DNA of 54,398 nt. It comes from Gammaproteobacteria bacterium. Its GTDB lineage: Bacteria > Pseudomonadota > Gammaproteobacteria > Steroidobacterales > JABDKV01. Position numbers and translations under genes: made by a program. The stretch lies in NCBI GenBank assembly GCA_024638445.1, contig JAHEKH010000007.1, forward strand, positions 1 to 54,398, given 5' to 3'. How positions within the stretch are numbered: the stretch's first letter is position 1; each line of letters begins with the position of its first letter. Shown here piece after piece: positions 27,409 through 37,144 of this stretch. The notes below the pieces were generated by a model that was not told the origin of the DNA, made no database searches, and saw nothing but the letters and a program-made list of their open reading frames with translations.

Positions 27409-27540
27409 GATGTTTCCCCTGGTTCGCGTTTCAGTAGATAGACGAGGATTATCGCGCAAGCCTCGTGCGGCCGGTGGGGATGCGACAGTGCTTTACACGG
27501 GTGAGGCAATTGTTGACGCGGGCGGGAATGGCACCGATAC

Positions 27541-28932
27541 CTAGCTCTTGCTCTTCCTGTTTTTAATCAACTTGTTACGCTTTCTTTGTTGACGCGGTGT
27601 GAGCTTGTTGCGTCGCCCGGCATAAGGATTCTTGCCCGATCGCAACTCGATACTGACCGGTGTGCCATGGAGATCGAAGGCCTTACGGAAGTGGTTGGAG
27701 AGATAACGCTTGTAACTATCTGGAATCTGGTCAACTTGCGTCCCATGAATCACGATACGCGGTGGATTCCGCCCCCCCTGGTGGGCATAGCGCAGCTTGG
27801 GCCGCCGGCCGCGCCGGATCGGCGGGCTGTGCGCCATCAGCGCTGCCTCCAGGGATTCTGTCAGCGCTGACGTCGGCATGTCGGCCATTGCGGCACGGTA
27901 GGCCTTGCGCACGGAGCCCAGCAACTCGCCCACCCCGCTGCCATGCAGCGCGGAGATAAAGTGCTTGCGGGCAAAATCCAGGAACGGCAGCTTGACGTCC
28001 AGCAGCCGGTGCACGTCGTTGCGCTGGTCGCCGGACATCCCGTCCCACTTGTTAACGGCCACCACCAGCGCACGGCCCCGCTCCAGGACCAGCCCGAGTA
28101 GCGTTGCATCCTGTTCGGTAACACCCTCATGGGCGTCAATCACACCGATCACGACGTTGGCGCGTTCGATGGCCTGGAGCGCCTTGATGACGCTGAATTT
28201 CTCGATCGCATCGCTGACCTTGCCCTTGCGCCTGACGCCGGCCGTATCGATCAGCGTATAGCTCTGCCCGTCACGCTCGAAGGGCACGTCAACGCTGTCA
28301 CGTGTCGTGCCTGGCTGGTCGAAGGCCAGCAGGCGTTCCTCACCGACGAGCCGGTTGATTAATGTCGATTTACCAACGTTGGGGCGGCCGATGACCGCCA
28401 CGGAAATACCGTTGTCCTCTCCGGCATCCGGCATTTCCTCGTCGACATATCCGGCCAGCACGTCATCCATCAGGGCGCGTATGCGTTCGCCGTGTGCTGC
28501 TGAAACCGCCACCGGATCGGTCGACGACAGCGCATGAAACTCTGCTGCCGCGATATCGCTGTCCAGTCCTTCAGACTTGTTGACCAGCAGGCGGACCGGT
28601 TTGCCGGACCGGCGCAGCAGTTCGGCTACGTGCTCATCGGCCGCGGTCAGGCCCTCACGGGCGTCCACGAGAAAAAACACCAGGTCGGATTCTTCCAGCG
28701 CGCGCTGCGTCTGCTGCGCCATGAGACCGTCGATACCGTCTTCGTCACCGCTGAGCCCACCGGTATCTACCACGATGTAGGGCGCCGGGCCGACGCGGCC
28801 AAAGCCGTACTGACGGTCGCGGGTCAGACCCGGCCGGTCCGCAACGAGCGCATCACGACTGCGGGTCAGGAAATTAAATAGCGTGGACTTGCCGACATTG
28901 GGCCGGCCGACCAGTGCAATGACCGGCGGCAT
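27541..28932 (-). CDS. der: Ribosome-associated GTPase Der (EngA)
   Basis: A 463-residue tandem GTPase required for maturation of the 50S subunit. Two G domains are visible, each with GRPNVGKST (about 9-17 and about 182-190) and their DTGG/DTAG switch II motifs; the second has NKWDG. A C-terminal KH-like domain includes [22 protein letters not shown]. The first-domain base-recognition motif reads NKSEG, with Glu in place of the usual Asp; I recall this variant in other proteobacterial Der proteins. It ends the leftward bamB-der series with an 11-bp gap after bamB, as in E. coli. Confidence 0.97.
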   Translation of the reverse strand: MPPVIALVGRPNVGKSTLFNFLTRSRDALVADRPGLTRDRQYGFGRVGPAPYIVVDTGGLSGDEDGIDGLMAQQTQRALEESDLVFFLVDAREGLTAADEHVAELLRRSGKPVRLLVNKSEGLDSDIAAAEFHALSSTDPVAVSAAHGERIRALMDDVLAGYVDEEMPDAGEDNGISVAVIGRPNVGKSTLINRLVGEERLLAFDQPGTTRDSVDVPFERDGQSYTLIDTAGVRRKGKVSDAIEKFSVIKALQAIERANVVIGVIDAHEGVTEQDATLLGLVLERGRALVVAVNKWDGMSGDQRNDVHRLLDVKLPFLDFARKHFISALHGSGVGELLGSVRKAYRAAMADMPTSALTESLEAALMAHSPPIRRGRRPKLRYAHQGGRNPPRIVIHGTQVDQIPDSYKRYLSNHFRKAFDLHGTPVSIELRSGKNPYAGRRNKLTPRQQRKRNKLIKNRKSKS

Positions 28933-28943
28933 GTCACCATCCC

Positions 28944-30110
28944 CTAACCAGCTTCGCTGGTTTCAGGCAGTGCAAAGGTGTGCAGCATTCCAGCCTCATC
29001 CTGCACGAAAAGGCGGTTCCCGACTGCCAGCGGTGACGCCACGATGCGTGCCTTGCCGGCTCGCACCCGGCCGGTCAGCGTGCCGTCACTGGCCGACAGC
29101 CAGTGCAGGTATCCCTCGAAGTCACCCACCACGACTGAATTGCCGAAAGCCGTCGGTCCGGTGAGGCCACGGCGCAACAGGCCAGCCTGTTCCCAGCGCA
29201 GCTCGCCATTGGACCGCGACAAAGAGAAGACCCGGCTGTCGCCGTCGGTCGCATAAATCCCGGTCCAGTCAATTCCCAGACCGTGTGCGCTCGAGACGTC
29301 AACGACCCAGGCGGCCTGGCCGTCTCCCGCCCGCAGCAGGGCAGCGCGGCTCTGGAAACCGGCAACATAGGCTTCCTCGCCGAGAACGACGATATCGCTG
29401 TCGATATCCGACAGCCGCTCGAGCTCGGTACGCCCACGTCGCAGGGCGAGCGGCGCCTGCCACAGCTCCGCGCCGTCACGCAGGCGATAGGCAACGACCC
29501 GGCCGTTATCGAAACCGGCGATAACGACATCGCCCGAGATACCCGGTTGCCCGATACCCCGCAGACTCAGTCGCGGCACCTGTTGCTCCACAGACCAGCG
29601 AGCCTTGCCGTCAGCGGCTGACAGGGCGTGCAGGCTGCCGTTGACGCCACGCAGTATTACCGTATTGGCAGCTACCAGCGGAACCGCCAGCAATTCACTG
29701 GCAACCGCCTGGCGCCAGCGCTCTTCGCCATTGGCTGCATCGATCGCAACGACATCGCCGTCGGCCGAGCCGACAACGACCAGACCGTCGCCATAACCCG
29801 GCCCGGCGGTGAGTTTCAGCCGGGTATCGATGCTCCAGTCGCGCTGGCCGCTGGCGACCGCAAAACCGGATACCGTGCCGTCGTAGCTGGCGGCAAATAC
29901 CCGCGACCCGTCCGAAGACGGCCGCAATCCCAGGCGCAGGTATTCCGAACCACCGCCCACCCTGGCTTTCCACAGGTTCTCGACTTTGACGGCTGACTCG
30001 ATTCGCGGCAACTCCATCGGCAGCGAATCCGGGTCCTTCTTGTTGCCGCCGAAGAGACAGCCCTGCAGGGCCAGCGCCAGCAGGGCGGGAAAGAGCAGCG
30101 GGCGGATCAT
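28944..30110 (-). CDS. bamB: Outer membrane assembly lipoprotein BamB
   Basis: A 388-residue lipoprotein of the BAM complex, which inserts beta-barrel proteins into the outer membrane. The lipobox LQGC places the lipidated Cys at about residue 18. The rest is an eight-bladed PQQ-type beta-propeller, shown by repeated strands such as [35 protein letters not shown] and [16 protein letters not shown]. It overlaps the yfgM stop by 4 bp and precedes der by 11 bp, so order and coupling match the E. coli yfgM-bamB-der set. Confidence 0.95.
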   Translation of the reverse strand: MIRPLLFPALLALALQGCLFGGNKKDPDSLPMELPRIESAVKVENLWKARVGGGSEYLRLGLRPSSDGSRVFAASYDGTVSGFAVASGQRDWSIDTRLKLTAGPGYGDGLVVVGSADGDVVAIDAANGEERWRQAVASELLAVPLVAANTVILRGVNGSLHALSAADGKARWSVEQQVPRLSLRGIGQPGISGDVVIAGFDNGRVVAYRLRDGAELWQAPLALRRGRTELERLSDIDSDIVVLGEEAYVAGFQSRAALLRAGDGQAAWVVDVSSAHGLGIDWTGIYATDGDSRVFSLSRSNGELRWEQAGLLRRGLTGPTAFGNSVVVGDFEGYLHWLSASDGTLTGRVRAGKARIVASPLAVGNRLFVQDEAGMLHTFALPETSEAG

Positions 30111-30757
30111 GCCCCGGGTTCGGCTGCGGCACCGCCGAGCTTGTCGAGCTTCATCTCGACGAGTTGGCGATCGAACAACCCGGGCTCGAAATTATCCAGC
30201 GCCAGCTGGTAGGCATCGCGGGCCTCGTCGACCCGGCCGAGCGCGGAATAGACGTCACCACGCACTGCCGCGTAACGAGCGGTGAAGTTCATCGGTTCGC
30301 TCACGGATACCGCCTGGAGCGCTTCATCAGCCTTGTCCTGCGCCAGCAGCACGCGCGCGAGCCGCAGCCGGGCGACGAACACCAGGTATTCGTCCTTGCC
30401 GGATTCAATGGTGTCGCGGAGATACGTGACCGCTTCGTCGAGCCTGCCGGCATCGACCGCCACCTTGGCCATCGCCAGCCCGGCCTGTGCAACGTAAGGG
30501 GTGGAAGAAAAATCACCGGTCAGCGTTGCGTAGTGTGACGTCGCACCGTTGGTGTCGTTGGTCGCGACTGCCTCGAGCAGCTGCTCGTATTGCGCCGACG
30601 CCGCCGCCGCACGGTTCAGGCGATATTCTTTCCAGTAACGCCAGCCGCCCAGCACAGCCACACCCAGGATCAGCCCGGTGAGGATAAAGGCACCGTGCTG
30701 TTTCCACAGTTTCTTGAGTTCCTCGACCTGCTCTTTTTCGCTCGAATATTCGTCCAC
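30107..30757 (-). CDS. yfgM: YfgM family inner-membrane TPR protein
   Basis: A 216-residue protein with a short cytoplasmic N terminus (SEKEQVEELKKLWKQHGA), one membrane helix (about 22-42, FILTGLILGVAVLGGWRYW) and a periplasmic TPR-like helical domain (about 60-215). Family knowledge: YfgM associates with SecYEG and PpiD and helps periplasmic folding of exported proteins. It sits directly between hisS and bamB, the conserved position, with a 48-bp gap after hisS and a 4-bp overlap into bamB. Confidence 0.92.
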   Translation of the reverse strand: MDEYSSEKEQVEELKKLWKQHGAFILTGLILGVAVLGGWRYWKEYRLNRAAAASAQYEQLLEAVATNDTNGATSHYATLTGDFSSTPYVAQAGLAMAKVAVDAGRLDEAVTYLRDTIESGKDEYLVFVARLRLARVLLAQDKADEALQAVSVSEPMNFTARYAAVRGDVYSALGRVDEARDAYQLALDNFEPGLFDRQLVEMKLDKLGGAAAEPGA

Positions 30758-30805
30758 GTCTCGCTACCTCGGAGCCGGCCGGGTGCCGGCGAGCGCGCCA
30801 TGATA

Positions 30806-32077
30806 TCAGTTCAAAATGGCCGCGACACGCTCCGCCGCCTGGTCCCAGCCACAGGTCTGCTGGTCCTCGCCGCTGCGCAGCGGCTTGAGCCCCAGCTCAC
30901 GGGCTTCGACCTCCGATTCTCCGAGGATCAGCGCCAGCCGGGCGCCGCTGCGGTCGGCTGCCTTGAATTGTGACTTGAAGCTGCCGCCGCCGCAGTGGCT
31001 GGTCAGTCGCACGTCCGGGAGGGCGTCCCGCAGCCGCTCGACCAGCGCCAGGCCGGCCCGCTGTGCGGCCTCGCCCACCATGACCAGGTAGACGTCTGGT
31101 GCACCCGTATCGACCGGACTGCCGCCCAGCCGCATGAGCTCGACCACTCGCTCGACACCCAGCGCCCAGCCACAGGCAGGCACCGCCTTGCCGCCGAGCT
31201 GCTCGACCAGCCCGTCATAGCGGCCGCCGGAACAAACGCCGGCCTGGGCACCGAGCCGGTCAGTTTCCCACTCGAACACCGTGCGGGTGTAGTAATCGAG
31301 GCCGCGTACCAGCGTCGGGCGTACCGAGTAGCCGATACCCCGGTCATTCAGTAATTCCTGCAGGCGGTCGAAATGACGTGCCGAGTCGTCGTCGAGGTGA
31401 TCGGCGATGTGCGGTGCCCCGGCTATCACGTCGGCCATTGCCGGATTCTTGCTGTCGAGAATTCGCAGCGGGTTGATATCGAGCCGACGCAGGCTGTCTT
31501 CGTCCAGCGCATCGCGATGAGAGTCAAAATAAGCAACCAGCCTGTCGCGATAACTGGCTCGCGATTCGGGTGTGCCCAATGAATTGAGCTGCAGGCTGAG
31601 ACCGTCCAGCCCCAGCCCCTGCCACAGCCGCGCCGACAGAAAGATGAGCTCGGCGTCCACATCGGGCCCTTCGAACCCGAAAGCCTCGGCGCCAATCTGG
31701 TGAAACTGCCGGTAACGGCCCTTCTGCGGTTTCTCGTAGCGAAACATCGGGCCGCGATACCACATGCGCTGGCGCTGGTTGTGCAGGAGCCCATTGCTGA
31801 TCGCCGCACGCACACAGCTCGCCGTCGCCTCGGGCCGCAGCGTCACGCTCGTGCCGTTGCGGCTGTCGAACGTGTACATCTCTTTCTGGACGACGTCGGT
31901 GCCTTCACCGATCGAGCGCTTGAACAGCTCGGTGCGTTCCAGCAGCGGCAGACGAATCTCGGTATAGCCGTAGCTTCCGAGCACCGCCTGGGCGACGCTT
32001 TCGACGCGCTCCCAGTACGGCGCCGCTTCGCCGTAGATGTCGTTCATGCCCCTGATCGGGCGAATGGATTCACTCAT
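30806..32077 (-). CDS. hisS: Histidine--tRNA ligase
   Basis: Class II aminoacyl-tRNA synthetase of 423 residues. N-terminal [19 protein letters not shown], motif 2 region [23 protein letters not shown], the histidine-binding block [18 protein letters not shown] and the [13 protein letters not shown] block identify HisRS. The anticodon-binding domain is C-terminal (about 330-423). It follows the amidohydrolase gene by 99 bp that include an 8-bp inverted repeat; this gap probably holds the hisS promoter, as the usual upstream gene ispG is missing. Confidence 0.97.
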   Translation of the reverse strand: MSESIRPIRGMNDIYGEAAPYWERVESVAQAVLGSYGYTEIRLPLLERTELFKRSIGEGTDVVQKEMYTFDSRNGTSVTLRPEATASCVRAAISNGLLHNQRQRMWYRGPMFRYEKPQKGRYRQFHQIGAEAFGFEGPDVDAELIFLSARLWQGLGLDGLSLQLNSLGTPESRASYRDRLVAYFDSHRDALDEDSLRRLDINPLRILDSKNPAMADVIAGAPHIADHLDDDSARHFDRLQELLNDRGIGYSVRPTLVRGLDYYTRTVFEWETDRLGAQAGVCSGGRYDGLVEQLGGKAVPACGWALGVERVVELMRLGGSPVDTGAPDVYLVMVGEAAQRAGLALVERLRDALPDVRLTSHCGGGSFKSQFKAADRSGARLALILGESEVEARELGLKPLRSGEDQQTCGWDQAAERVAAILN

Positions 32078-32121
32078 TACCGGGTTCGCACGTGGTTCGT
32101 TTCGGCAAACATGGTACAGAT

Positions 32122-32145
32122 TTTGCGAACCGGAATCTTCGCAAA
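32122..32145. repeat. Inverted repeat in the hisS leader
   Basis: TTTGCGAA-ccggaatc-TTCGCAAA is a perfect 8-bp dyad with an 8-base spacer, about 45 bases upstream of the hisS ATG and 32 bases downstream of the amidohydrolase stop. It could be a weak terminator for the upstream gene or an operator or leader structure for hisS; there is no following U run. Confidence 0.4.
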
Positions 32146-32176
32146 GATGACGTCATGGCGCTGCCGGCGGGTGCAG

Positions 32177-33436
32177 TCACCGGTGAGCACCCGTCACTAT
32201 TTCGCCACCCTTGATCACGACACGCACATCCTCCAGCACCGTGACGTCGTCGAGCGGGTTGCCGGAAACGGCAATGATATCCGCCAGGAGCCCGGCCGCG
32301 ATCTCGCCGCGGTCCTCCACGCCGAGGAGTTCCGCGGCATTCAGGGTCGCCGTCCTGATGGCATCGATCGGCTCCATGCCTCGCTCGACGTAGGCGGCAA
32401 ACTCCTTCGCATTGTCGCCGTGTTCAAAGACCCCGGCATCGGTACCGAAAGCGATTTTAACGCCGGCTTTTATCGCCTTGCGCACGCTCTGGTCGACAAA
32501 GGACTTCACGTACTCGTTTTTTGCGTCCAGCTGCGGCGGCAGGTCGTACTCCAGGTACCACTGAAACAGGGTCGGCACCAGGAACGTGCCGCTGTCCCTC
32601 ATCATTCTTATCGCTTCGTCATCGAGGATCGAGCCGTGATCGATCGAGTGGATGCCCGCACGAATTGCATTCTTGATGCCTTCAGTACCATGAGCGTGCG
32701 CCGCAACCTTCAGCCCATGCCGCTCCGCCTCTTCCACGACCGCCCGCAGTTCCTCGATGGAATACTGCGGCGCGCCCGCGGGCCCCTCAAAGGACAACAC
32801 ACCGGCAGTGGCGCAGACCTTGATGACGCTGGCGCCATGCTTGATCTGGTAACGCACGGCCTTGAGCACTTCAGGCACGCCGTCCGCCACGCCTTCCCTT
32901 GGCCCGCCCTCGAGGATACCGGGCGCAAAGCCGGTCGGCTCACAGTGTCCCCCGGTGATGCTGATCGCATTGCCGGCCGTAAACATGCGCGGCCCCTCGA
33001 CCCAGCCTTTTTCGATGGCCCGTGCCAGGGCGATGTCGGCGAAACCCAGCGAAGCGCCCAGGTCGCGAACCGTCGTGAATCCGGCGTGCAGCGTCGCCCT
33101 GGCATAAGGCACGCCACGCAATGCGCTGAGGGCCGGCGTATCGTGTACGGCGCGTGTTTCCCATCCTTCGCCAAGGTCGTAGTTGAGATGCGTATGCATG
33201 TCGATCAGGCCCGGCAGCAGCGTGAGGTCACCGAGATCGATGACCGGCAGCCCTGCGGGAACGCGTCGGCGGACTTCGACAATACGCTCACCGTCAATTA
33301 CCACGACCGCCGGACTGACGATACGGCCCGCGCGCACGTCGATCATGCGTTCGGCTGTCAGCACATAGCGCTCCGCCGCTTCCGCCGGCATCGCGCTCAA
33401 CACCAGTACCAGGACAATGCTCATCCGTCCGATCAC
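32177..33436 (-). CDS. Exported metal-dependent amidohydrolase family protein
   Basis: A 419-residue amidohydrolase-superfamily protein with an N-terminal signal peptide (about 1-20, ending MPAEAAE), so probably periplasmic. All metal sites appear: HxH in LIDMHTHLNYD (81, 83), a candidate carboxylated Lys in ASVIKVCATAG, His in VAAHAHGTEGI, His in SIDHGSILDD and the catalytic Asp in AFGTDAGV. The pattern matches the Xaa-Pro/Xaa-Arg dipeptidase (prolidase-like, Sgx-type) and imidazolonepropionase-related exported hydrolases; dipeptide cleavage is the likeliest reaction, but the substrate is not determinable. It starts at GTG 33436 with a GGAG upstream; ATG 33424 is an alternative. It occupies the spot normally held by ispG between rodZ and hisS. 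Confidence 0.8.
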   Translation of the reverse strand: MIGRMSIVLVLVLSAMPAEAAERYVLTAERMIDVRAGRIVSPAVVVIDGERIVEVRRRVPAGLPVIDLGDLTLLPGLIDMHTHLNYDLGEGWETRAVHDTPALSALRGVPYARATLHAGFTTVRDLGASLGFADIALARAIEKGWVEGPRMFTAGNAISITGGHCEPTGFAPGILEGGPREGVADGVPEVLKAVRYQIKHGASVIKVCATAGVLSFEGPAGAPQYSIEELRAVVEEAERHGLKVAAHAHGTEGIKNAIRAGIHSIDHGSILDDEAIRMMRDSGTFLVPTLFQWYLEYDLPPQLDAKNEYVKSFVDQSVRKAIKAGVKIAFGTDAGVFEHGDNAKEFAAYVERGMEPIDAIRTATLNAAELLGVEDRGEIAAGLLADIIAVSGNPLDDVTVLEDVRVVIKGGEIVTGAHR

Positions 33437-33468
33437 AGCCCGCTACTCCAGAAAAAAAAGGGTTTTCG

Positions 33469-34413
33469 CTAGCGCGCTTCGCCGATGACGAAACGCGCGG
33501 TATTGCCGCGAACTGCAGATCGCGGAACAGCGTAGTCTTCGCCGTCGACCTGCAGTCGCACTGCCCTGGCCCTGCCGAGGAAAATCTCGATCGGCGGCCG
33601 GCCCTCGACCTGCCGCACCCGGCCGGAGGCAATCATGTCGTAGACGAGCCGGCTTCCGGTACTGTCCGTGACCTCGACCCAGGAGTCGCCATCCAGCGAC
33701 AGCGTCACCTGTATCGTTTGCGGCACGGGCGGCGGCGACACTTCCTCCGTTTCGGCAACGGCGGCAGGCTCCGACGAGCCCTCAGGGATGGCGGAAACGT
33801 CCGCGCCGTCATTGCTGTCATCGGCTCCGTCACCCGGCAACGCAGCGGGTTCGGACGGCTCGCCGTCCACAGGAGCCGCCAGCAGTCCGCCTGAATCAGC
33901 CGGGTCCACGGCCGGCAGCGGTATTTCTTCCGGCGCAGGATTGCTGACCGACGGTTGGCTGGCGGGCTCTGCCGGGACCGACAGCGCCTCCGGTTCCTCG
34001 AGCCCTGACCAATAGAGATACAACATCGCCAGCGCCGCCAGTATCAGTGCACCGAGGCCGATCCAGCGCAAACCGCTCCAGTCCGTTTCAGTGTCGTCGG
34101 CGGGCACGTTGGCGAGAGTGGTGATCGGTGGCGGAGTGTCATCGCGACCGCGCTTGCGGTAATACGCAATCATCAGGTCGTCGGTGTCGAGACCCAGCAT
34201 GCTGCCGTACTTGCGCATGTGGCCCTTGGCGAAAACCGGCGCACCCAGCGCGGGAAAATCGTCCTCCTCGAGCGCCTGCAGCATCCACTCGTCCAGGTGC
34301 AGCTCCAGCGCGACGTCCCGGATGACGAGCCCGCGGGCTTCGCGGGCACGGCGCAGCATCGACCCCGGGCCCTCCATGTCCGGCGCCTGGCTCGCCCCCG
34401 GGCGATCGGCCAC
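33469..34413 (-). CDS. rodZ: Cytoskeleton protein RodZ
   Basis: A 314-residue bitopic protein that links MreB to the elongasome. A cytoplasmic helix-turn-helix domain (about 18-85, MLRRAREARGLVIRDVALELHLDEWMLQALE) is followed by a basic juxtamembrane segment, one membrane helix (about 117-137, GLGALILAALAMLYLYW), a long acidic low-complexity periplasmic linker (about 140-220) and a C-terminal DUF4115 beta domain (about 230-310, SWVEVTDSTGSRLVYDMIASG). The start is GTG, overlapping the pilW stop (TAGTG). Position after rlmN-pilW is the conserved one. An uninterrupted T8 run follows the stop codon on its mRNA without a convincing stem. Confidence 0.92.
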   Translation of the reverse strand: MADRPGASQAPDMEGPGSMLRRAREARGLVIRDVALELHLDEWMLQALEEDDFPALGAPVFAKGHMRKYGSMLGLDTDDLMIAYYRKRGRDDTPPPITTLANVPADDTETDWSGLRWIGLGALILAALAMLYLYWSGLEEPEALSVPAEPASQPSVSNPAPEEIPLPAVDPADSGGLLAAPVDGEPSEPAALPGDGADDSNDGADVSAIPEGSSEPAAVAETEEVSPPPVPQTIQVTLSLDGDSWVEVTDSTGSRLVYDMIASGRVRQVEGRPPIEIFLGRARAVRLQVDGEDYAVPRSAVRGNTARFVIGEAR

Positions 34414-35162
34414 TACCGGGACTCCGCCAGCAGCCGTGCCTCGACTGATTCCGGGTAGTCCCGCATCAGCATGCGGGCATATTCATCGGCGGCGCGCTCA
34501 TCGCCCAGGGTTTGCTCGACCTGGACACCGACCCACAGGGCCTGGGGCGAGAGCTGCATGACTTCCGACAACCGCTGCAGGAAGGCGCGCGACTGGAATG
34601 CCCGGTCGACGTTGTTGGTCAGCTTTGTCATCTGCCAGAGGGCCTTGGCATACCGCGGATTATGCTGCAGCGCTGTACGGAAATAATTCTCGGCAAGCTC
34701 GTTATCGGGCAGCTTGAGCACGCAGACACCGGCGTTGGTATAAGCGATTTCCGGGGTGGTGTAGCTCGGCACAGTTGCCGCAGCCAGGAAGTTTTCTTCG
34801 GCTTCGCGAATCTTGTCGTTTCGGCACAGGTGCACGGCATACATGTTGCGCACCGTGGCATCCTCATCGTCGAGCCGCAACGCCGTGCGGAAATGACGAC
34901 TCGCCTCGTCGTTGCGGCCCAGGTCCCCGTAGACCATACCGAGATAGGCATGCGCCGGTGCCAGGTGCGGATCCTGCTCGATGGCGCGGTTCAACTTGTC
35001 GAGAGCGCGTTCGCGTTCACCGCGCTGCAGGTATTCCGAGCCCAGGCGGAGGTTTGCCAATGCTGCGTCTTCGGGCGATGCCTCGGCCGCCGACGGCAAA
35101 TCGCCGGTGGTGACGCAACCGGTGGCGGCGAGCACGGCGAGTAGCAAAGCGAGTCTCTTCAT
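34413..35162 (-). CDS. pilW: Type IV pilus biogenesis/stability lipoprotein PilW (PilF)
   Basis: A 249-residue TPR lipoprotein. The lipobox ATGC places the lipidated Cys at about residue 16 (LLAVLAATGCVTTG). Six or so TPR units follow, with typical spacing (LGSEYLQRGERERALDKLNRAIEQDPHLAPAHAYLGMVYGDLGRNDEASRHF in sequence). Known role: pilotin required for PilQ secretin assembly or pilus stability. It overlaps rlmN by 4 bp at its start and rodZ by one base at its end, so it lies inside a tightly packed operon. No other pilus genes are in this window. Confidence 0.92.
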   Translation of the reverse strand: MKRLALLLAVLAATGCVTTGDLPSAAEASPEDAALANLRLGSEYLQRGERERALDKLNRAIEQDPHLAPAHAYLGMVYGDLGRNDEASRHFRTALRLDDEDATVRNMYAVHLCRNDKIREAEENFLAAATVPSYTTPEIAYTNAGVCVLKLPDNELAENYFRTALQHNPRYAKALWQMTKLTNNVDRAFQSRAFLQRLSEVMQLSPQALWVGVQVEQTLGDERAADEYARMLMRDYPESVEARLLAESR

Positions 35163-36256
35163 TGTGCGGCTCCGGCACGCTTGGCGTGCAGCGGCGAGGT
35201 GATACGGTTCTCGACCTGGCCGGCCAGCTGGCCACAGGCGGCAGCGATATCGTCGCCACGGGGTCGCCGGGTCATGGTCCGCAGGCCCTGGTGATGCAGG
35301 ATGTCCTGGAAAGCCTGGATCGTGCTGTCGCTCGAACGACGATAGCGGCCGCCCGGGTAGGGGTTGAACGGGATCAGGTTGACCTTGGCCGGACGATTGC
35401 GGAGCAGACCGGCGAGCTTGCGGGCCAGCGCCGGGCTATCGTTAACCCCGTCCAGCATGACGTACTCGAAAGTGATGTGGCGGCCGTTTTTGCCGGCATA
35501 CTCCCAACAGGCGTCGAGCAGTTCCGCAATCGGGTGACGGCGATTGATCGGTACGAGTTCGTCACGCAGATCGTCGTCGGGGGCATGCAGCGAAACTGCC
35601 AGCGCCACGTTGCACTCGTCGCCGAGCCGGCGCATCTGCGGCACCAGGCCCGAGGTGCTCAACGTCACCCGCCGACGGGACAGCTCGAAGCCATAATCAT
35701 CCAGCATCAGCTCCATTGCGGGAACGACATTGCGATAGTTCGCCAGCGGCTCTCCCATGCCCATCATGACCACGTTGGTTATGGCCCGGCCTTCGGACTC
35801 ACGGTCGCCCAGCGCGCGCTGGGCCAGCAGCAGCTGGCCAATGATCTCGCCCGAAGTCAGGTTGCGATTGAAGCCCTGGGCACCGGTTGCACAAAAACTG
35901 CAGTCGAGGACACAGCCAACCTGGCTGGAGACACACAGCGTGCCGCGACCCGGTTCCGGGATAAAAACGGTTTCCACGGCCTGGCCGCCGTCCACAGCAA
36001 GCAGCCATTTGCGAGTTCCGTCGGTGCTGACGTTTTCACTCAGTACGCCCGGCAGGCGGATGCTTGCGGTCTCGCTCAGGTCGCTGCGCAGGGTCCTGGA
36101 CAGGTCCGTCATGGCATCGAAGTCGTCGACACCACGCCGGTAGATCCATTTCATCATCTGTCGCGCGTGAAACGGCTTCACGCCGCGACTGCCCAACCAG
36201 CCCTCGAGCTGACCCCGGGTCATGCCTAGCAGCTCAATTGCGCCGGGGCCGCTCAC
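35159..36256 (-). CDS. rlmN: Dual-specificity 23S rRNA (A2503) / tRNA (A37) methyltransferase RlmN
   Basis: Radical-SAM enzyme that makes C2-methyladenosine. The CxxxCxxC cluster motif is in GCVLDCSFCATGAQGFNRNL, the GEPLANYRNV and RRVTLSTSGL blocks follow, and the methyl-carrying C-terminal cysteine lies in the IAAACGQLAGQV block. The ORF track begins far upstream inside ndk; I use GTG 36256 (MSGPGAIELLGMTRGQL, 365 residues), which has GGATGAG upstream, with TTG 36262 or ATG (the Met of GMTRGQL) as alternatives. It starts right after the ndk stop and overlaps pilW by 4 bp. Confidence 0.93.
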   Translation of the reverse strand: MSGPGAIELLGMTRGQLEGWLGSRGVKPFHARQMMKWIYRRGVDDFDAMTDLSRTLRSDLSETASIRLPGVLSENVSTDGTRKWLLAVDGGQAVETVFIPEPGRGTLCVSSQVGCVLDCSFCATGAQGFNRNLTSGEIIGQLLLAQRALGDRESEGRAITNVVMMGMGEPLANYRNVVPAMELMLDDYGFELSRRRVTLSTSGLVPQMRRLGDECNVALAVSLHAPDDDLRDELVPINRRHPIAELLDACWEYAGKNGRHITFEYVMLDGVNDSPALARKLAGLLRNRPAKVNLIPFNPYPGGRYRRSSDSTIQAFQDILHHQGLRTMTRRPRGDDIAAACGQLAGQVENRITSPLHAKRAGAAQ

Positions 36257-36263
36257 GTTCAAC

Positions 36264-36698
36264 TCATCCGCGGGTGCGCGGGCACAGCCCCGACTCGCCA
36301 AAAAAGAACTCGATCTCCTGGGCCGCCGTATCCGGACCATCCGAGCCGTGCACGACGTTTTCCTCGATCGATTTCGCAAAATCGGCGCGGATGGTACCGG
36401 CATCGGCATCGGCCGGGTTGGTCGCACCCATGAGCTCGCGGTGTTTCGCAATCGCGTTCTCGCCCTCGAGAGCCGTGACCATCACGGGACCAGAAGTCAT
36501 GTACTCGACGAGATCGCCAAAAAACGGCCGTTCGCGATGGACCGCATAAAAGCCCTCGGCCTGCTGCCGGCTGAGGTGCATCATCTGTGCCGCCACGATC
36601 TGCAGACCGGCGTTCTCGAACCGGCGGTAGATTTCGCCGATCAGGTTTTTCTCAACGCCATCCGGCTTGATGATCGATAGGGTGCGCTCAACAGACAT
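36264..36698 (-). CDS. ndk: Nucleoside diphosphate kinase
   Basis: A 144-residue Ndk that balances NTP and dNTP pools by a phosphohistidine intermediate. The catalytic His lies in the signature [13 protein letters not shown]; the N-terminal [16 protein letters not shown] and the [20 protein letters not shown]-type block are standard. The ATG has a strong aggag six bases upstream. It is separated from iscA by a 125-bp gap that may hold its own promoter, although I could not pick one confidently, and it is followed within 8 bp by rlmN, as in other gammaproteobacteria. Confidence 0.96.
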   Translation of the reverse strand: MSVERTLSIIKPDGVEKNLIGEIYRRFENAGLQIVAAQMMHLSRQQAEGFYAVHRERPFFGDLVEYMTSGPVMVTALEGENAIAKHRELMGATNPADADAGTIRADFAKSIEENVVHGSDGPDTAAQEIEFFFGESGLCPRTRG

Positions 36699-36823
36699 GC
36701 TGACTCCTGTTTACTGAAAGAATGGATTCGCCCATATGGCGATTAAGCCTTTGGATTTCGGCCGGATTTTGCACCGGTTTAGCCGCGCAAGTTTACTCTG
36801 GCAGGCACACCGGAGCAATTGAT

Positions 36824-37144
36824 TCAGACGTTGAAACTCTCGCCGCAGCCGCATTCCCCGCGGGTATTGGGGTTACGGAACCGGAAAGCCTCGTTCAGCC
36901 CGTCCTTGACGAAATCGACCTGCGTGCCCTCCAGCATCGGCAGGCTGTCCGGATCGACGAAGATCGCCACGCCCTGGCTCTCGAACCGGAGATCGCCGGG
37001 CTGTTCCTCGTCGGCATAATCGATGACGTAGGCATAACCGTTGCAGCCGGTTTTCTTTACACCCAGACGCAGGCCCAGCCCCCGGCCTCGCTCGGCCAGG
37101 AAGTGGCTGACGCGGTCAGCCGCGCGTGTCGACAGGGAAATCAA
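36824..37144 (-). CDS. iscA: Iron-sulfur cluster assembly protein IscA
   Basis: A-type Fe-S carrier of 106 residues. All three cluster cysteines are present: one in KKTGCNGYAYVIDY and two in the C-terminal ECGCGESF. It matches E. coli IscA closely (AADRVSHFLAERGRGLGLRLGV; TQVDFVKDGLNEAFRFRNPN). The ORF track extends upstream through the iscU-like gene in another frame, but the frame-specific homology begins at TTG 37144, which overlaps the iscU-like stop as TTGA; TTG starts are rare, and the coupling supports it. hscB, hscA and fdx, which usually follow iscA, are absent; ndk comes next. Confidence 0.92.
   Translation of the reverse strand: MISLSTRAADRVSHFLAERGRGLGLRLGVKKTGCNGYAYVIDYADEEQPGDLRFESQGVAIFVDPDSLPMLEGTQVDFVKDGLNEAFRFRNPNTRGECGCGESFNV

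Noticed and set aside
28550-28600. Variant G4 motif (NKSEG) in Der
   Set aside because: Glu in the first GTPase domain is, as I recall, common among proteobacterial Der proteins, so it is not a defect.
32148-32155. TGACGTCA palindrome, also seen at 47508-47515
   Set aside because: An 8-mer palindrome is expected about once in a window of this size by chance; two copies in unrelated contexts do not justify a shared regulator.
33452-33459. T8 run after the rodZ stop as a terminator
   Set aside because: No stable GC stem precedes it on the minus strand, and the amidohydrolase gene follows within 32 bp.
31700-33472. 590-residue ORF on the plus strand across hisS and the amidohydrolase
   Set aside because: Antisense to two genes with strong motifs; composition is typical of shadow frames in GC-rich DNA and contains no domain.
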